Assembly (NCBI RefSeq): GCF_000298235.1
Contig: NZ_BAHE01000009.1
Location: 1 to 64,000 of the forward strand
DNA length: 64,000 nt
Reading direction: 5' to 3'
DNA from: Gordonia namibiensis NBRC 108229
GTDB taxonomy: Bacteria > Actinomycetota > Actinomycetes > Mycobacteriales > Mycobacteriaceae
The notes under the pieces are model-generated. The model was not told the DNA's origin, did no database searches, and worked only from the letters and a program-made list of their open reading frames with translations. The translations under genes and the position numbers were made by a program. This document shows, one piece after another, positions 55,944-64,000 of this stretch; the stretch's first letter is position 1; each line of letters starts with the position of its first letter.

Positions 55944-56641
55944 GCACTCGTCTCCGGATCGGTTGGTGCGGCGTCGGAATCGCTCACGTCGCTCTTTTGT
56001 CGACGATCGGCGATGAACTGCCATGCGCCGTAGACGAACAGCGCGCCCGCGGCCGCGAAGATCAGCACCGTGCGGCGCTGGCCGGTAAACCAGTTGTTGA
56101 CCCAACCGATGAAGGGCACCGAGTACCAGAGGGTGCCCCGCACCTGCACGGGCCGGACGGGCTCGGCATCGGCGATTCCGTTGTTGTCACCCTGGGTTAC
56201 GAATCGGAGCTCGCGCTGCGGGTTCTCGGTCACCTCGATGACCCGATGCGTGATGACTTCCGGTGAACCCGAACGAATCTGATAGGTGACGACATCACCG
56301 ACGCCGATCTCATCCGCAGGCCGCGGTTTCACGACGATGAGCGTGCCCGGCGGATAGTCCGGCTTCATCGAACCGGTGAGAACCGTATAGGGCTGTGCGC
56401 CGGCGATCTTCGGGATCAGGATCGTCGCACACAGGATCGCGACGGCCCCGATGAGCAGCAGCCAGGTGATGCCTTGCCACAAAAAGTGGAGGGCGCCATG
56501 CTTGGTGTCAGTGCCGTCTGCGCTATCTCTATCGGGCGACTTGGTATGAGCCGAATCAGTCAGCGGCGGGGCAGCTTTCACAAACTCGATAGTTCGATGT
56601 TCGTCGACCGTCGTGCCCGGCACGTGCGTGTACTCGTTCAT
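55940..56641 (-). CDS. Signal peptidase I, SipW/archaeal type
   Basis: A 233-residue membrane peptidase. A hydrophilic N-tail (about 1-52) precedes a membrane segment (53-76). The catalytic Ser91 lies in TVLTGSMKPDYPPG, His132 in VITHRVIEV, and Asp152 in TQGDNNGIA; the Lys of LepB is again replaced. A C-terminal membrane segment lies at about 191-211. It would cleave the ALW-type signal peptides of the three neighbouring exported proteins. It overlaps genes on both sides (ATGA), as second or third gene of the cluster. Confidence 0.88.
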   Translation of the reverse strand: MNEYTHVPGTTVDEHRTIEFVKAAPPLTDSAHTKSPDRDSADGTDTKHGALHFLWQGITWLLLIGAVAILCATILIPKIAGAQPYTVLTGSMKPDYPPGTLIVVKPRPADEIGVGDVVTYQIRSGSPEVITHRVIEVTENPQRELRFVTQGDNNGIADAEPVRPVQVRGTLWYSVPFIGWVNNWFTGQRRTVLIFAAAGALFVYGAWQFIADRRQKSDVSDSDAAPTDPETSA

Positions 56642-57213
56642 GGTCGGTCCTGGTCCGCCTTGAAATTGAAGGTGATGGTGAAGGTGGCCGGTTGTTGCCC
56701 GCTCACCGAGACCAGTTCAGCGCGAATGCACCACATGGTCGAGGCGCCCACCGCGAGGGGAAACACCGGGCCAACGATGCCAGTGGGTTCGTCGATGGCG
56801 GTAGTAGTTGCGGAGAATGCGCCGCCCAGCGGGACTTCGATACCGGGACATGTCGATGTCTGACTACCGGACAACTTGATCGAGACTGACGCACCGGGGG
56901 TCGAGACCACTGGTCCGGCGGAGGCCAGATGGAACAAAAGCGGTGTAGAGCCGGTGTTGGCGATCGTCAGGACTGCCTGCGACGACTGGCCGGGAAGCAT
57001 GTTGGTCCCGTTCAGTGCAGGGAAAGTGAAAGACGAACCACCACCGGAACCCGGTGCGAGACCGATCGTTCCGGTGGTGATGTTGGACGTGGGGCCATCC
57101 GCCTGCGCGGTCCACAGCGCCAGAGTGGTCTGTACCGATCCGAAGAGCAGCACGACCACCCCGATCGCGAGGGCCGCGAAGAAGACGCCCCGCCGCTTCA
57201 GGGCCGCGGGCAC
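56638..57213 (-). CDS. Alternate signal-peptide exported protein, second copy
   Basis: A 191-residue exported protein with hydrophobic core FFAALAIGVVVLLFGSVQTT, then LALWTAQADGPTSNITTG with the shared ALW(T) motif. The mature beta-rich domain (SQAVLTIANTGSTPLLFHLA) has two Cys (TCPGIEV, TMWCIRAEL) likely to form a disulfide. Its GTG start and overlap with the SipW gene place it in the same transcript. It is related in design, not close in sequence, to the other two substrates. Confidence 0.76.
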   Translation of the reverse strand: MPAALKRRGVFFAALAIGVVVLLFGSVQTTLALWTAQADGPTSNITTGTIGLAPGSGGGSSFTFPALNGTNMLPGQSSQAVLTIANTGSTPLLFHLASAGPVVSTPGASVSIKLSGSQTSTCPGIEVPLGGAFSATTTAIDEPTGIVGPVFPLAVGASTMWCIRAELVSVSGQQPATFTITFNFKADQDRP

Positions 57214-57226
57214 GAGTAGACCAGCG

Positions 57227-57754
57227 CTACGACGGACGGACCTGATTCAGCATGATCTGCATGCCACTGACATTGATCTGACCGTTGGTGAAATCGGTAC
57301 CTGTTGTTGCAGGGTCGAAGGCCACTGTGACTTTGACAGGCAACACCTGGCCACCGGACACGACAATCGGCGCATTGGTGTAGGCGGCATTGTCAACTTC
57401 GGTTTCGATGTCGACCCGACTTGTGGGAGGCAACGTCGAGTCTGTCCCGAGGTCGGTCACCGAGAGTTGAGCACGCATATTCTTACCCGTGGCAGTGACA
57501 GTACAAGTGACGTTGTACTCCCAAATGTCGCCGGGGACCATGAGCGTGGTGCCTGGTGTCACAGCGGTGACTGGAACGTCTCCCGAGACGTCCGTCCACG
57601 CCCCGTTCGGGCATGCGAGTCCGAAGGCTCCCGCAGTTATATCCGCGCCCGCAACGTCCTCCGCATCACTCCACAGCGCATACGACCCCATGCCTCCGAG
57701 GAGCAGGATTGCGCCCGCGCCGACGGCAATGGCGCCCTTGGTTTTCCGATTCAT
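57227..57754 (-). CDS. Alternate signal-peptide exported protein, first copy (RER_14450-type)
   Basis: A 175-residue exported protein leading the cluster. The signal (NRKTKGAIAVGAGAILLLGG) is followed by MGSYALWSDAEDVAGADITA, the ALW(S) motif. This fits the alternate signal-mediated RER_14450 family known from Rhodococcus (TIGR04089, recalled). The mature part has Cys in LACPNGAW and YNVTCTV. ATG 57754 follows GAAAGGGG. About 145 AT-richer bases upstream should carry the cluster promoter. It could be a fibre or matrix component. Confidence 0.8.
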   Translation of the reverse strand: MNRKTKGAIAVGAGAILLLGGMGSYALWSDAEDVAGADITAGAFGLACPNGAWTDVSGDVPVTAVTPGTTLMVPGDIWEYNVTCTVTATGKNMRAQLSVTDLGTDSTLPPTSRVDIETEVDNAAYTNAPIVVSGGQVLPVKVTVAFDPATTGTDFTNGQINVSGMQIMLNQVRPS

Positions 57755-57899
57755 GAACGTGCCCCTTTCAGGGAAAGCTGCGCCCCAGAGATGTTTGCTG
57801 TGGGCAATGCGCGTCACGTTAGCGAACCGGAACAGGGTCCGCTTTCGAAACGGATGTTATTGGTGATGCTAGAGACTAATTCGTTATGGAAAGTACAAA

Positions 57900-59183
57900 T
57901 CAGGGCTCGACGGGTTTTCCGGGGTCGCGTTCCGGAAGTGGCCGCATGGGGATTTCCGGACGTCCGACGGGGTGACGCACCCGGCGCTTGGCGGCCAGGT
58001 GTACCGCCGCGGTGCGTTCGGCCACCTCGGCCCAGGAGAACTCGGCGGTCAGTCGGGCCCGTGCGCGGACAGCTCGTTGGGCTGCTGCGCCGGGGTCGGA
58101 GAGCGTCGCTCGTACTGCAGCGGCGAGCCCGGCGACGTCGGCCGGTTCGAAGGTGAGTCCGGTGTCGGGTTCCTGAACGGCCTCGCCCAGACCGCCCGCG
58201 GTCGAGACGATGAGCGGGATGCCGGTGGCCGCCGCCTCGAGGGCGACGATGCCGAACGGCTCGTAGCGGCTCGGCAGCACGATGGCGTCGCAACGGTGCA
58301 TGAGGGTCACCAGCTGGTCGTGGTCGACGGCGCCGATGAACCGCACCGCCTTGCTCACCCGATGTTTGCGGGCCTGCTCCATCAGCCACTCGCGCTGGGT
58401 GCCGTCACCCGCGATGGTCAGGGTGGTCCCCGGGTGGCTGCGTCGGATACGGGGGAGTGCTGCCAGCAGGTCCTGCACACCCTTCTCGTATTCGAGGCGG
58501 CCGGCGAACAACAGTTCCGCCGGACCGCTGGTCCGCGCGCGGGCCGCGAACGGCCATGTGCGGATGTCGATTCCGTTGTGGATCACGGAGATGTCGGCGG
58601 CGTCGTAACCGAAGAGTCGGTTCACCTCGTCGCGCATGGACGCCGAACACGTGATGAGTGCGTCGGATTCGGCGACGAGCCACCACTCGACCGAATGCAC
58701 CTGACGGTTGGTGCGGCCGCTGACCCAGCCGCTGTGCCGGCCGGCCTCGGTGGCGTGGATGGTGGAAACAAGTGGCACATCGAAGAATTCGGCCAGCGCG
58801 ATCGCCGGGTGGGCGACCAGCCAGTCGTGCGCGTGCACGACATCCGGAATCCATCGAGTGGAAGAATCTGCGAAAGCCCGCTCGCCGGCGAGGATCTTGA
58901 GCCCGGCACGGATGAAGGAATGGCCCATCGCCAGAGTCCAGGCCATCATGTCCTGACCGAAATCGAACTCCGGCGGATCCTCGGCGACCGCGATCACGCG
59001 CACACCTTCGACGACGGTGTCGGTCGTCGGATGCGTGAGTGCATCGGTACCGGACGGGCGGCGGGTCAGGACCACGACATCATTTCCGGCGGCGGCCATC
59101 TCGGTGGCGAGGTGATGCACATGCCGACCCAGTCCGCCGACGACGACGGGTGGGTACTCCCACGACACGAACAAGATCTTCAT
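57900..59183 (-). CDS. GT4 glycosyltransferase of MGLP synthesis (Rv3032-like)
   Basis: A 427-residue GT-B enzyme. It opens MKILFVSWEYPPVVVGGLG, with RLEYEKGVQDLLAALP and the E-x7-E motif region LPSRYEPFGIVALEAAATG. Rv3032 of M. tuberculosis is an alpha-1,4-glucosyltransferase that elongates MGLP. Here it is the last gene of MGLP trio methyltransferase-GH57-GT4, overlapping GH57 by ATGA. ATG 59183 gives the usual N-terminus. Elongation of the GpgS-initiated chain is the expected role. Confidence 0.92.
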   Translation of the reverse strand: MKILFVSWEYPPVVVGGLGRHVHHLATEMAAAGNDVVVLTRRPSGTDALTHPTTDTVVEGVRVIAVAEDPPEFDFGQDMMAWTLAMGHSFIRAGLKILAGERAFADSSTRWIPDVVHAHDWLVAHPAIALAEFFDVPLVSTIHATEAGRHSGWVSGRTNRQVHSVEWWLVAESDALITCSASMRDEVNRLFGYDAADISVIHNGIDIRTWPFAARARTSGPAELLFAGRLEYEKGVQDLLAALPRIRRSHPGTTLTIAGDGTQREWLMEQARKHRVSKAVRFIGAVDHDQLVTLMHRCDAIVLPSRYEPFGIVALEAAATGIPLIVSTAGGLGEAVQEPDTGLTFEPADVAGLAAAVRATLSDPGAAAQRAVRARARLTAEFSWAEVAERTAAVHLAAKRRVRHPVGRPEIPMRPLPERDPGKPVEP

Positions 59184-60733
59184 GAGATGCTCCCCTCGGC
59201 ATCTGCGGTCAGGATCGCGTGCAGACGGCGCGCATCGAGCGCGGGGAAGAGATTGTCGGCCCGCGCCCAATTCTGCGCGAGCGTCGCCGCCGCGTCGTCG
59301 CGACCGCGGAGTGCGGCGTCGCTGATCTCCCGCGTGGCGTGCGCATGCGTGTGCGCCCGGGACACAGCGTACTGCGCGGCGGTGTCCTTCGACACCATGA
59401 ACGGCCAGTCCGACGACACCGTGAGCAGGGCTTCCCGAACGATCTGGTCGGCGACGCGGCTGCGTTCACCGCCTCCGGCGAGGAGTTTGGCCACGGCGTC
59501 GAGAGCCGTCTCGGTCACCTCCTCATTGAGGGTGACGAGATGCTGCACCTGCGGACCGTTCCACACACGCCAGTCCTTACCCGATCCCCACGACGACGCG
59601 GGAAGATCGACCGGGTCTCCGACGAGACCGGATCGCGTTGCGCCGGCGAGGGTTCCGACCTTCACCCCGACCTCGGGCAGGCGACGCAGGACGCGTCCGA
59701 GCCAGATCGGACCCTCATGCCACCAGTGCCCGAACAGTTCGGTGTCGAAGGCGGCGACCACCAGCGCGTCGCGGCCGATGCGCTCCGACTCCGCGATGAG
59801 GCGCTCGCGGACGTGCCCGACGAAATCCTCGACGTGGCGGTCGATCACGGCGTCGACGCGGGCCGGGTCGTAGGGCTTCTTCTCCTCGCCCGGCACCGAG
59901 CGCCCAGTGACGCGGAACCGCTTGAGTCCCGACTCGTGATCGTAGGTGTGGAAGTCGCGGTAGGCGGCGTGGCCGGGGTATCCCGACTTCGGCGACCACA
60001 CGCGGTAACTCACGGTGAGGTCACGTCCGTAGGCGATGACACCGCTGTCGCCGACCGGGCGACCGAGAGCGGTGTCGCCGTGCAGCGTCGGACCGTCGAC
60101 CATGAAGTGCCCGACGCCGGCGCGGGCGTACTCCGCTTCCATCCCCGGCGCGAAGGCGCATTCGGGTGCCCAGATGCCGGCCGGGTCGAAACCCCAGCGC
60201 GCGTGCGCGTCGTGGAGGCCCTCACGAAGGAAGAAGGTGCGCAGCCGCGGCTCGAGCAGCGGTGCGAACGGATGCGCGAGGGGTCCACCGAGGATCTCGG
60301 CTACCCCGCTCGAGGCGACGCGGCGGATCAGCGGTGAGGCACCGTGCCGCCACTTCGTCTCGAAGGTCTCCAGTGCCCGCTGGGCGTCGAGGAATTCACG
60401 ACGGCCCGCGTCGGCGCGGTCGGGGTCATTCGACGTCGCGGCCTCGGTCGCCCGCAGCTGCCAGTCGGCCAGCCACTCGTACATCGACGACGCACAGTGC
60501 GGGTCGTCGAGCTGCGCGGCCAGGACCGGGGTGATCCCGAGGGTCAACTGGTCGATGAAGCCGTCGTCGGCGAGACGTTCGAGAACGTCGAACAGCGGGA
60601 TGTACGACGACGCCCACGACTGATAGAGCCATTCCTCGCCGACCGGCCAGCGGCCGTGGTTGGCCAGCCAGGGCAGGTGGGAGTGCAGGACGAAAGTGAA
60701 CTGTCCCGGAACCTCGGGCGTGCTGATGGTCAT
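59180..60733 (-). CDS. Glycoside hydrolase family 57 protein, putative alpha-1,4-glucan branching enzyme (Rv3031-like)
   Basis: A 517-residue GH57 protein. The N-terminal (beta/alpha)7 barrel shows FTFVLHSHLPWLANHGRWP and GIWAPECAFAPGME; the catalytic nucleophile Glu lies in that WAPECAF segment and the acid Asp in VVAAFDTELFGHWWHEGP. DUF1957-type branching domain follows. GH57 branching enzymes act on alpha-glucans; Rv3031 is assigned to MGLP branching. It follows the methyltransferase by 3 bases and overlaps the GT4 gene. Confidence 0.93.
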   Translation of the reverse strand: MTISTPEVPGQFTFVLHSHLPWLANHGRWPVGEEWLYQSWASSYIPLFDVLERLADDGFIDQLTLGITPVLAAQLDDPHCASSMYEWLADWQLRATEAATSNDPDRADAGRREFLDAQRALETFETKWRHGASPLIRRVASSGVAEILGGPLAHPFAPLLEPRLRTFFLREGLHDAHARWGFDPAGIWAPECAFAPGMEAEYARAGVGHFMVDGPTLHGDTALGRPVGDSGVIAYGRDLTVSYRVWSPKSGYPGHAAYRDFHTYDHESGLKRFRVTGRSVPGEEKKPYDPARVDAVIDRHVEDFVGHVRERLIAESERIGRDALVVAAFDTELFGHWWHEGPIWLGRVLRRLPEVGVKVGTLAGATRSGLVGDPVDLPASSWGSGKDWRVWNGPQVQHLVTLNEEVTETALDAVAKLLAGGGERSRVADQIVREALLTVSSDWPFMVSKDTAAQYAVSRAHTHAHATREISDAALRGRDDAAATLAQNWARADNLFPALDARRLHAILTADAEGSIS

Positions 60734-60736
60734 TGC

Positions 60737-61555
60737 TCAGTCCCGGGTCGCCACCGCGAACAGGTCGAGCGAGGCGTCGATGTCGGAGTCGCGCGCGTCG
60801 AGCACGGCGAAGTCCTCGGCGGTCACCCCGGCGACATCGTCGACGAGATCGGCCGGCCACGGTTCGCCCGCGAGGGCCCGCTCGATCTGGGCGTCGATCA
60901 GCGATCCGCCCCACTTTTCGTCGAGTGCGACCAGGCGCGGTCCGTGGTGCACACCGAGCATCGCCTCGAGGGTGAACCCGCCGTCGACGATCAGTTCGGT
61001 GAGTTCGGCGGCGTTGAGCTCACGGGTGTGGAACGGGTTGAGCGGGGTGTCGCGGCCGGGGGAGAAGGTGATCCGGTTGGGCGTGGAGATCAGCAGCTCG
61101 CCGCCCGGACGCAGCACGCGCCGGCACTCGGAGATGAAGGCGGCCTGATCCCAGAGGTGCTCGATCACCTGGAAGTTGACCACCAGATCCACCGACGCGT
61201 CGGCCAGCGGGAGATCGATCAGGTTGCCCTGGTGCACGATCAGCCCCGGGTAGCGGCGGCGGGTGTGTTCGACCGCCGAGGTGTCGTAGTCGACGCAGAC
61301 CACCGACGACGCCCCGGCGTCGGCGATCATCGCGGCCCCGTAGCCCTCGCCGGAGCCGGCTTCCAGGACCGCGCGGCCCGCGCAGCGGTCGAGGATGTGC
61401 CGGTAGGCGATCTCGTGGCGGCGGAACCAGTAGTTCTCCGCGGGAATCCCCGGGACCGTCCGCTCACCGGTCAGCGCCAGCTGTTGGTCGGCGTCGAGGG
61501 ACTCCAGACCGGTCATCCCGGCCGCCGGCGGAGAACCGAGGTCTGCGTCAGTCAT
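60737..61555 (-). CDS. SAM-dependent methyltransferase of the MGLP cluster (Rv3030-like)
   Basis: A 272-residue class I methyltransferase. SAM motif I AVLEAGSGEGYGAAMIADAG (about residue 65), post-I VVCVDYDTSAVEHTRRRYPG, and VNFQVIEHLWDQAAFISECR. It is the first gene of the MGLP trio and is predicted to methylate glucose units of the polysaccharide; the position on the sugar is unknown. ATG 61555 precedes the acidic TDADLGSPP N-terminus; upstream open frame is shadow of etfB. It is divergent from etfB across 231 bp. Confidence 0.87.
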   Translation of the reverse strand: MTDADLGSPPAAGMTGLESLDADQQLALTGERTVPGIPAENYWFRRHEIAYRHILDRCAGRAVLEAGSGEGYGAAMIADAGASSVVCVDYDTSAVEHTRRRYPGLIVHQGNLIDLPLADASVDLVVNFQVIEHLWDQAAFISECRRVLRPGGELLISTPNRITFSPGRDTPLNPFHTRELNAAELTELIVDGGFTLEAMLGVHHGPRLVALDEKWGGSLIDAQIERALAGEPWPADLVDDVAGVTAEDFAVLDARDSDIDASLDLFAVATRD

Positions 61556-61786
61556 CTGCAAGAGCGTAGGGCATGGGGTCGCGGCGTCCCGGTTCGTCCC
61601 GGCCGCGACGACCGACCGAACGATCGGCCGAGGTCGTCGTCGGTTCCCTGTGCAGGTACGACGCCGGTCCAAAGTGTGAGGTAGTCGATGTTTAGTGAGA
61701 ACATTGGAGACGCTAAAGTGGTGGAGACCAATGGCCTTACCCGCCGGTAAGTTGCCGAACCCGACGCAGGAGGTCGACGAAGACCA
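61556..61786. other. Divergent promoter region between the MGLP methyltransferase and etfB
   Basis: 231 bases without a gene. A GC-poor stretch around 61680-61730 (AGTCGATGTTTAGTGAGAAC) probably contains the etfB promoter. I see no riboswitch-like fold or clear palindrome. Confidence 0.5.
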
Positions 61787-62572
61787 ATGACAAACATTGT
61801 CGTACTGATCAAGCAGGTTCCCGACACGTGGTCCGAGCGCAAGTTGTCCGACGACGACTACACCCTGGACCGCGAGGCAGCTGACGCGGTTCTGGACGAG
61901 ATCAACGAGCGCGCCGTCGAGGAAGCGCTGAAGATCAAGGAAGCCGACGGCGGTGAGGTCACCATCCTGACTGCGGGTCCCGACCGCGCCACCGACGCCA
62001 TCCGCAAGGCCCTGTCGATGGGCGCCGACAAGGCGATCCACATCAAGGACGACGCGCTCCACGGCTCGGACGCGGTCCAGACCGCCTACGTCCTGGCCCG
62101 CGCACTGGGCACCGTCGAGGGCGTCGAGCTCGTCATCGCCGGTAACGAGGCCACCGACGGTCGCGTGGGCGCGATCCCGGCCATGATCGCCGAGTACCTC
62201 GAGCTCCCGCACCTCACTCACCTGCGCAAGCTGACCCTCGAGGGCGAGACCCTCAAGGGCGAGCGTGAGACCGACGAGGGCATCTTCCACATCGAGGCCC
62301 AGCTCCCGGCGATCGTCTCGGTCAACGAGAAGATCAACGAGCCCCGCTTCCCGTCCTTCAAGGGCATCATGGCCGCGAAGAAGAAGGAAGTCACCGTCGT
62401 CTCGCTGGCCGAGATCGACGTCGAGCCGACCGATGTGGGCCTGGAGAACGCCGGCAGCGTCGTGAACTCCTCCACCCCGAAGCCGCCGAAGACCGCGGGC
62501 GAGCGCGTCACCGACGAAGGCGACGGCGGCACGAAGGTCGCCGAGTACCTGGTCGGCCAGAAGATCATCTGA
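61787..62572 (+). CDS. etfB: Electron transfer flavoprotein beta subunit
   Basis: EtfB/FixA binds AMP and, with EtfA, passes electrons from acyl-CoA and other dehydrogenases to the membrane quinone pool. The 261-residue protein reads TNIVVLIKQVPDTWSERKLS, VIAGNEATDGRVGAIPAMIA (signature) and the ETF-beta recognition loop (FPSFKGIMAAKKKEVTVVSL). ATG 61787 is downstream of an AGGAGG-like site (GCAGGAGG at 61766). It corresponds to Rv3029c, next to MGLP genes as in mycobacteria. Confidence 0.97.
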   Translation: MTNIVVLIKQVPDTWSERKLSDDDYTLDREAADAVLDEINERAVEEALKIKEADGGEVTILTAGPDRATDAIRKALSMGADKAIHIKDDALHGSDAVQTAYVLARALGTVEGVELVIAGNEATDGRVGAIPAMIAEYLELPHLTHLRKLTLEGETLKGERETDEGIFHIEAQLPAIVSVNEKINEPRFPSFKGIMAAKKKEVTVVSLAEIDVEPTDVGLENAGSVVNSSTPKPPKTAGERVTDEGDGGTKVAEYLVGQKII

Positions 62573-62624
62573 TCTTCCCCACCAGTCCATCCGGCGAACC
62601 CCAGACATTCAGGAGAAAACCAAC

Positions 62625-63581
62625 ATGGCAGAAGTACTCGTGCTCGTGGAGCAGGACGCCGAAGGCGCCCTGAAGAAGGTCACCAGCGAGCTCATCACCG
62701 CCGCCCGCGCTCTCGGTACCCCGTCGGCTGTCGTCGTCGGCAAGCCCGGCTCGGCCGACGCCATCATCGACGGCCTCAAGGAGGCCGGCGCCGAGAAGAT
62801 CTACGTCGCCGAGTCCGACGACGCGGCCGGCTACCTGATCAACCCGCAGGTCGACGTCCTGTCCTCGATCGCCGAGAGCGCCGCCCCGGCAGCGATCCTG
62901 GTCGCGGCCACCGCCGACGGCAAGGAGATCGCCGGCCGTCTCGCCGTGCGTCTCGGCTCGGGCGTGCTCGCCGACGTCGTCGACGTCAAGGAAGGCGGCG
63001 TGGGCATCCACTCCATCTTCGGTGGCGCGTTCACCGTCGAGGCCCAGGCCAAGGGCGACACCCCGGTCATCTCGATCCGCCCCGGTGGCGTCGAGGCCGC
63101 TCCGCAGGCCGGTGCCGGCGAGCGTGTCGACGTCGAGGTCCCGGCAGCTGCCGAGAACGCCGTCAAGATCACCAAGGTCGAGCCGAACATCGGTGGCGAT
63201 CGTCCCGAACTCACCGAGGCGTCGATCGTCGTCTCCGGTGGTCGCGGTGTCGGTAGCGCCGAGAAGTTCTCGGTCGTCGAGGAACTCGCCGACGCGCTCG
63301 GTGCCGCTGTCGGCGCCTCGCGTGCCGCCGTCGACTCCGGCTACTACCCGGGTCAGTTCCAGGTCGGTCAGACCGGTAAGACCGTGTCGCCGCAGCTCTA
63401 TGTCGCCCTGGGCATCTCGGGCGCCATCCAGCACCGCGCCGGCATGCAGACCTCGAAGACCATCGTCGCTGTCAACAAGGACGAAGAGGCACCGATCTTC
63501 GAGATCGCCGACTACGGCATCGTGGGCGACCTGTTCAACGTCGCCCCGCAGCTGACCGAAGAGGTCAAGAAGCGCAAGTGA
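62625..63581 (+). CDS. etfA: Electron transfer flavoprotein alpha subunit
   Basis: EtfA/FixB holds the FAD. The 318-residue protein has the C-terminal FAD domain [57 protein letters not shown] and [20 protein letters not shown]. It starts 52 bp after etfB with AGGAGAAAACC before the ATG. A tetraloop hairpin follows. It matches Rv3028c. Confidence 0.97.
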   Translation: MAEVLVLVEQDAEGALKKVTSELITAARALGTPSAVVVGKPGSADAIIDGLKEAGAEKIYVAESDDAAGYLINPQVDVLSSIAESAAPAAILVAATADGKEIAGRLAVRLGSGVLADVVDVKEGGVGIHSIFGGAFTVEAQAKGDTPVISIRPGGVEAAPQAGAGERVDVEVPAAAENAVKITKVEPNIGGDRPELTEASIVVSGGRGVGSAEKFSVVEELADALGAAVGASRAAVDSGYYPGQFQVGQTGKTVSPQLYVALGISGAIQHRAGMQTSKTIVAVNKDEEAPIFEIADYGIVGDLFNVAPQLTEEVKKRK

Positions 63582-63604
63582 TCTGGAAGATCACGTAGTT
63601 CCCC

Positions 63605-63636
63605 GGTGGCCCCCGACGTTCGCGTCGGGGGCCACC
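63605..63636 (+). terminator. Intrinsic-like hairpin after etfA
   Basis: A perfect 14-bp stem, GGTGGCCCCCGACG / CGTCGGGGGCCACC, closed by a TTCG tetraloop, 23 bases past the etfA stop. Confidence 0.85.
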
Positions 63637-63753
63637 GTGCGTTCGTGACCTGTTCACCCAGGGCCACCGGTGCGGCTCGTGTTCATCCGGATCGCCCCGA
63701 CACGTCACGCTGCCGTCTTCGTGACGACGCCGGCGGTGGCTTTCATACGGGGC

Positions 63754-64000
63754 ATGAACGCTCTGCAGTCCATCGCCACCGGTGCGGTAACCGATTCCGC
63801 GGTCTCGGCCACCCTGCTGGCAGCCGGGCCGGTCCGGGTGCTGGTGACCGACGACCCCGCCGACATCCTTGCCGCCCAACGACTTCGCTACCGGGTATTC
63901 GCCGACGAGCCCGGCTTCTCCGATCGAATCGGTGATCCGGCCACCGGCCGCGACGCCGACAGGTTCGACGAATTCTGTGAACACCTCGTCGTGCGGCACG
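63754..64000 (+). CDS. GNAT-type N-acyltransferase, truncated by window end (Rv3027c-like)
   Basis: Only the first 82 codons are present. The segment ILAAQRLRYRVFADEPGFSD followed by DRFDEFCEHLVVRH matches the start of the OlsB/Acetyltransf_5 family of acyl-ACP-dependent N-acyltransferases, and Rv3027c lies here in relatives. ATG 63754 is used; an in-frame GTG at 63721 is possible. The 3' end is cut off at the window edge, so the function is tentative. Confidence 0.75.
   Translation, partial: MNALQSIATGAVTDSAVSATLLAAGPVRVLVTDDPADILAAQRLRYRVFADEPGFSDRIGDPATGRDADRFDEFCEHLVVRH

Noticed and set aside
57227-57754. A pilin or type IV secretion component
   Set aside because: There is no prepilin motif or sortase signal; the ALW-type signal and neighbouring S26B peptidases fit the SipW-type system better.

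Overview
The window is chromosomal DNA of a high-GC, mycolic-acid-type actinobacterium (order Mycobacteriales). Gordonia or a close relative is the most likely source. This rests on gene content and order: coenzyme F420 genes (fbiA/fbiB), WhiB2, EccB/EccE, a SerB2-type phosphoserine phosphatase, methylglucose lipopolysaccharide (MGLP) genes, and many ATGA/GTGA gene overlaps. I compared gene order from memory with M. tuberculosis; the genus call is an inference.

Four stretches match M. tuberculosis neighbourhoods that lie far apart in that genome. (1) 22-12430: dapD, a DM13 protein, dapE, two LOG-family proteins, fadD6, folP2, gpgS, a DivIVA-like protein, a DUF3117 protein, an rRNA methyltransferase and the divergent pair glgA(glgM)/glgC, as in Rv1201c-Rv1213. 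(2) 12913-20738: Nudix, fbiB, fbiA, whiB2, zincin-like, DUF3499, TobH-like and manA, as in Rv3255c-Rv3262 but without the phosphomannomutase gene. (3) 27287-31578: the nrdHIEF class Ib ribonucleotide reductase operon behind tandem NrdR-like boxes. (4) 37177-64000: fecB-like, ctaD, serB2, ABC ATPase, Nudix, echA17-like, methyltransferases, a PQQ-propeller lipoprotein, an acyltransferase, the MGLP genes, etfB/etfA and a truncated GNAT gene, as in Rv3044-Rv3027c.

Accessory pieces sit between and inside these blocks. They are a divergent eccE/eccB pair with no other ESX genes; a urate-hydroxylase-like monooxygenase with a TetR regulator and an FMN reductase; a SNF2 helicase with a SWIM zinc-finger partner; and a five-gene SipW-type cluster (53845-57754) with two archaeal/SipW-type signal peptidases and three exported proteins carrying alternate signal peptides. 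One of the peptidases is fused to a large exported domain. This cluster interrupts the MGLP region and is the most system-like, least described part of the window.

Intergenic DNA is informative. A region of about 0.8 kb after nrdF is bounded by 38-bp direct repeats made from the 3' end of the SWIM gene and carries a start-less gene fragment, which looks like the scar of an integrated element. Other features are a 41-bp near-perfect palindrome present twice, a composite intergenic repeat after glgC, a 3 x 26-bp tandem repeat after the enoyl-CoA hydratase gene, several strong bidirectional hairpin terminators, and a promoter with an overlapping palindrome that appears to drive a leaderless HTH gene. 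I saw no tRNA or rRNA genes, CRISPR array, transposase or prophage.
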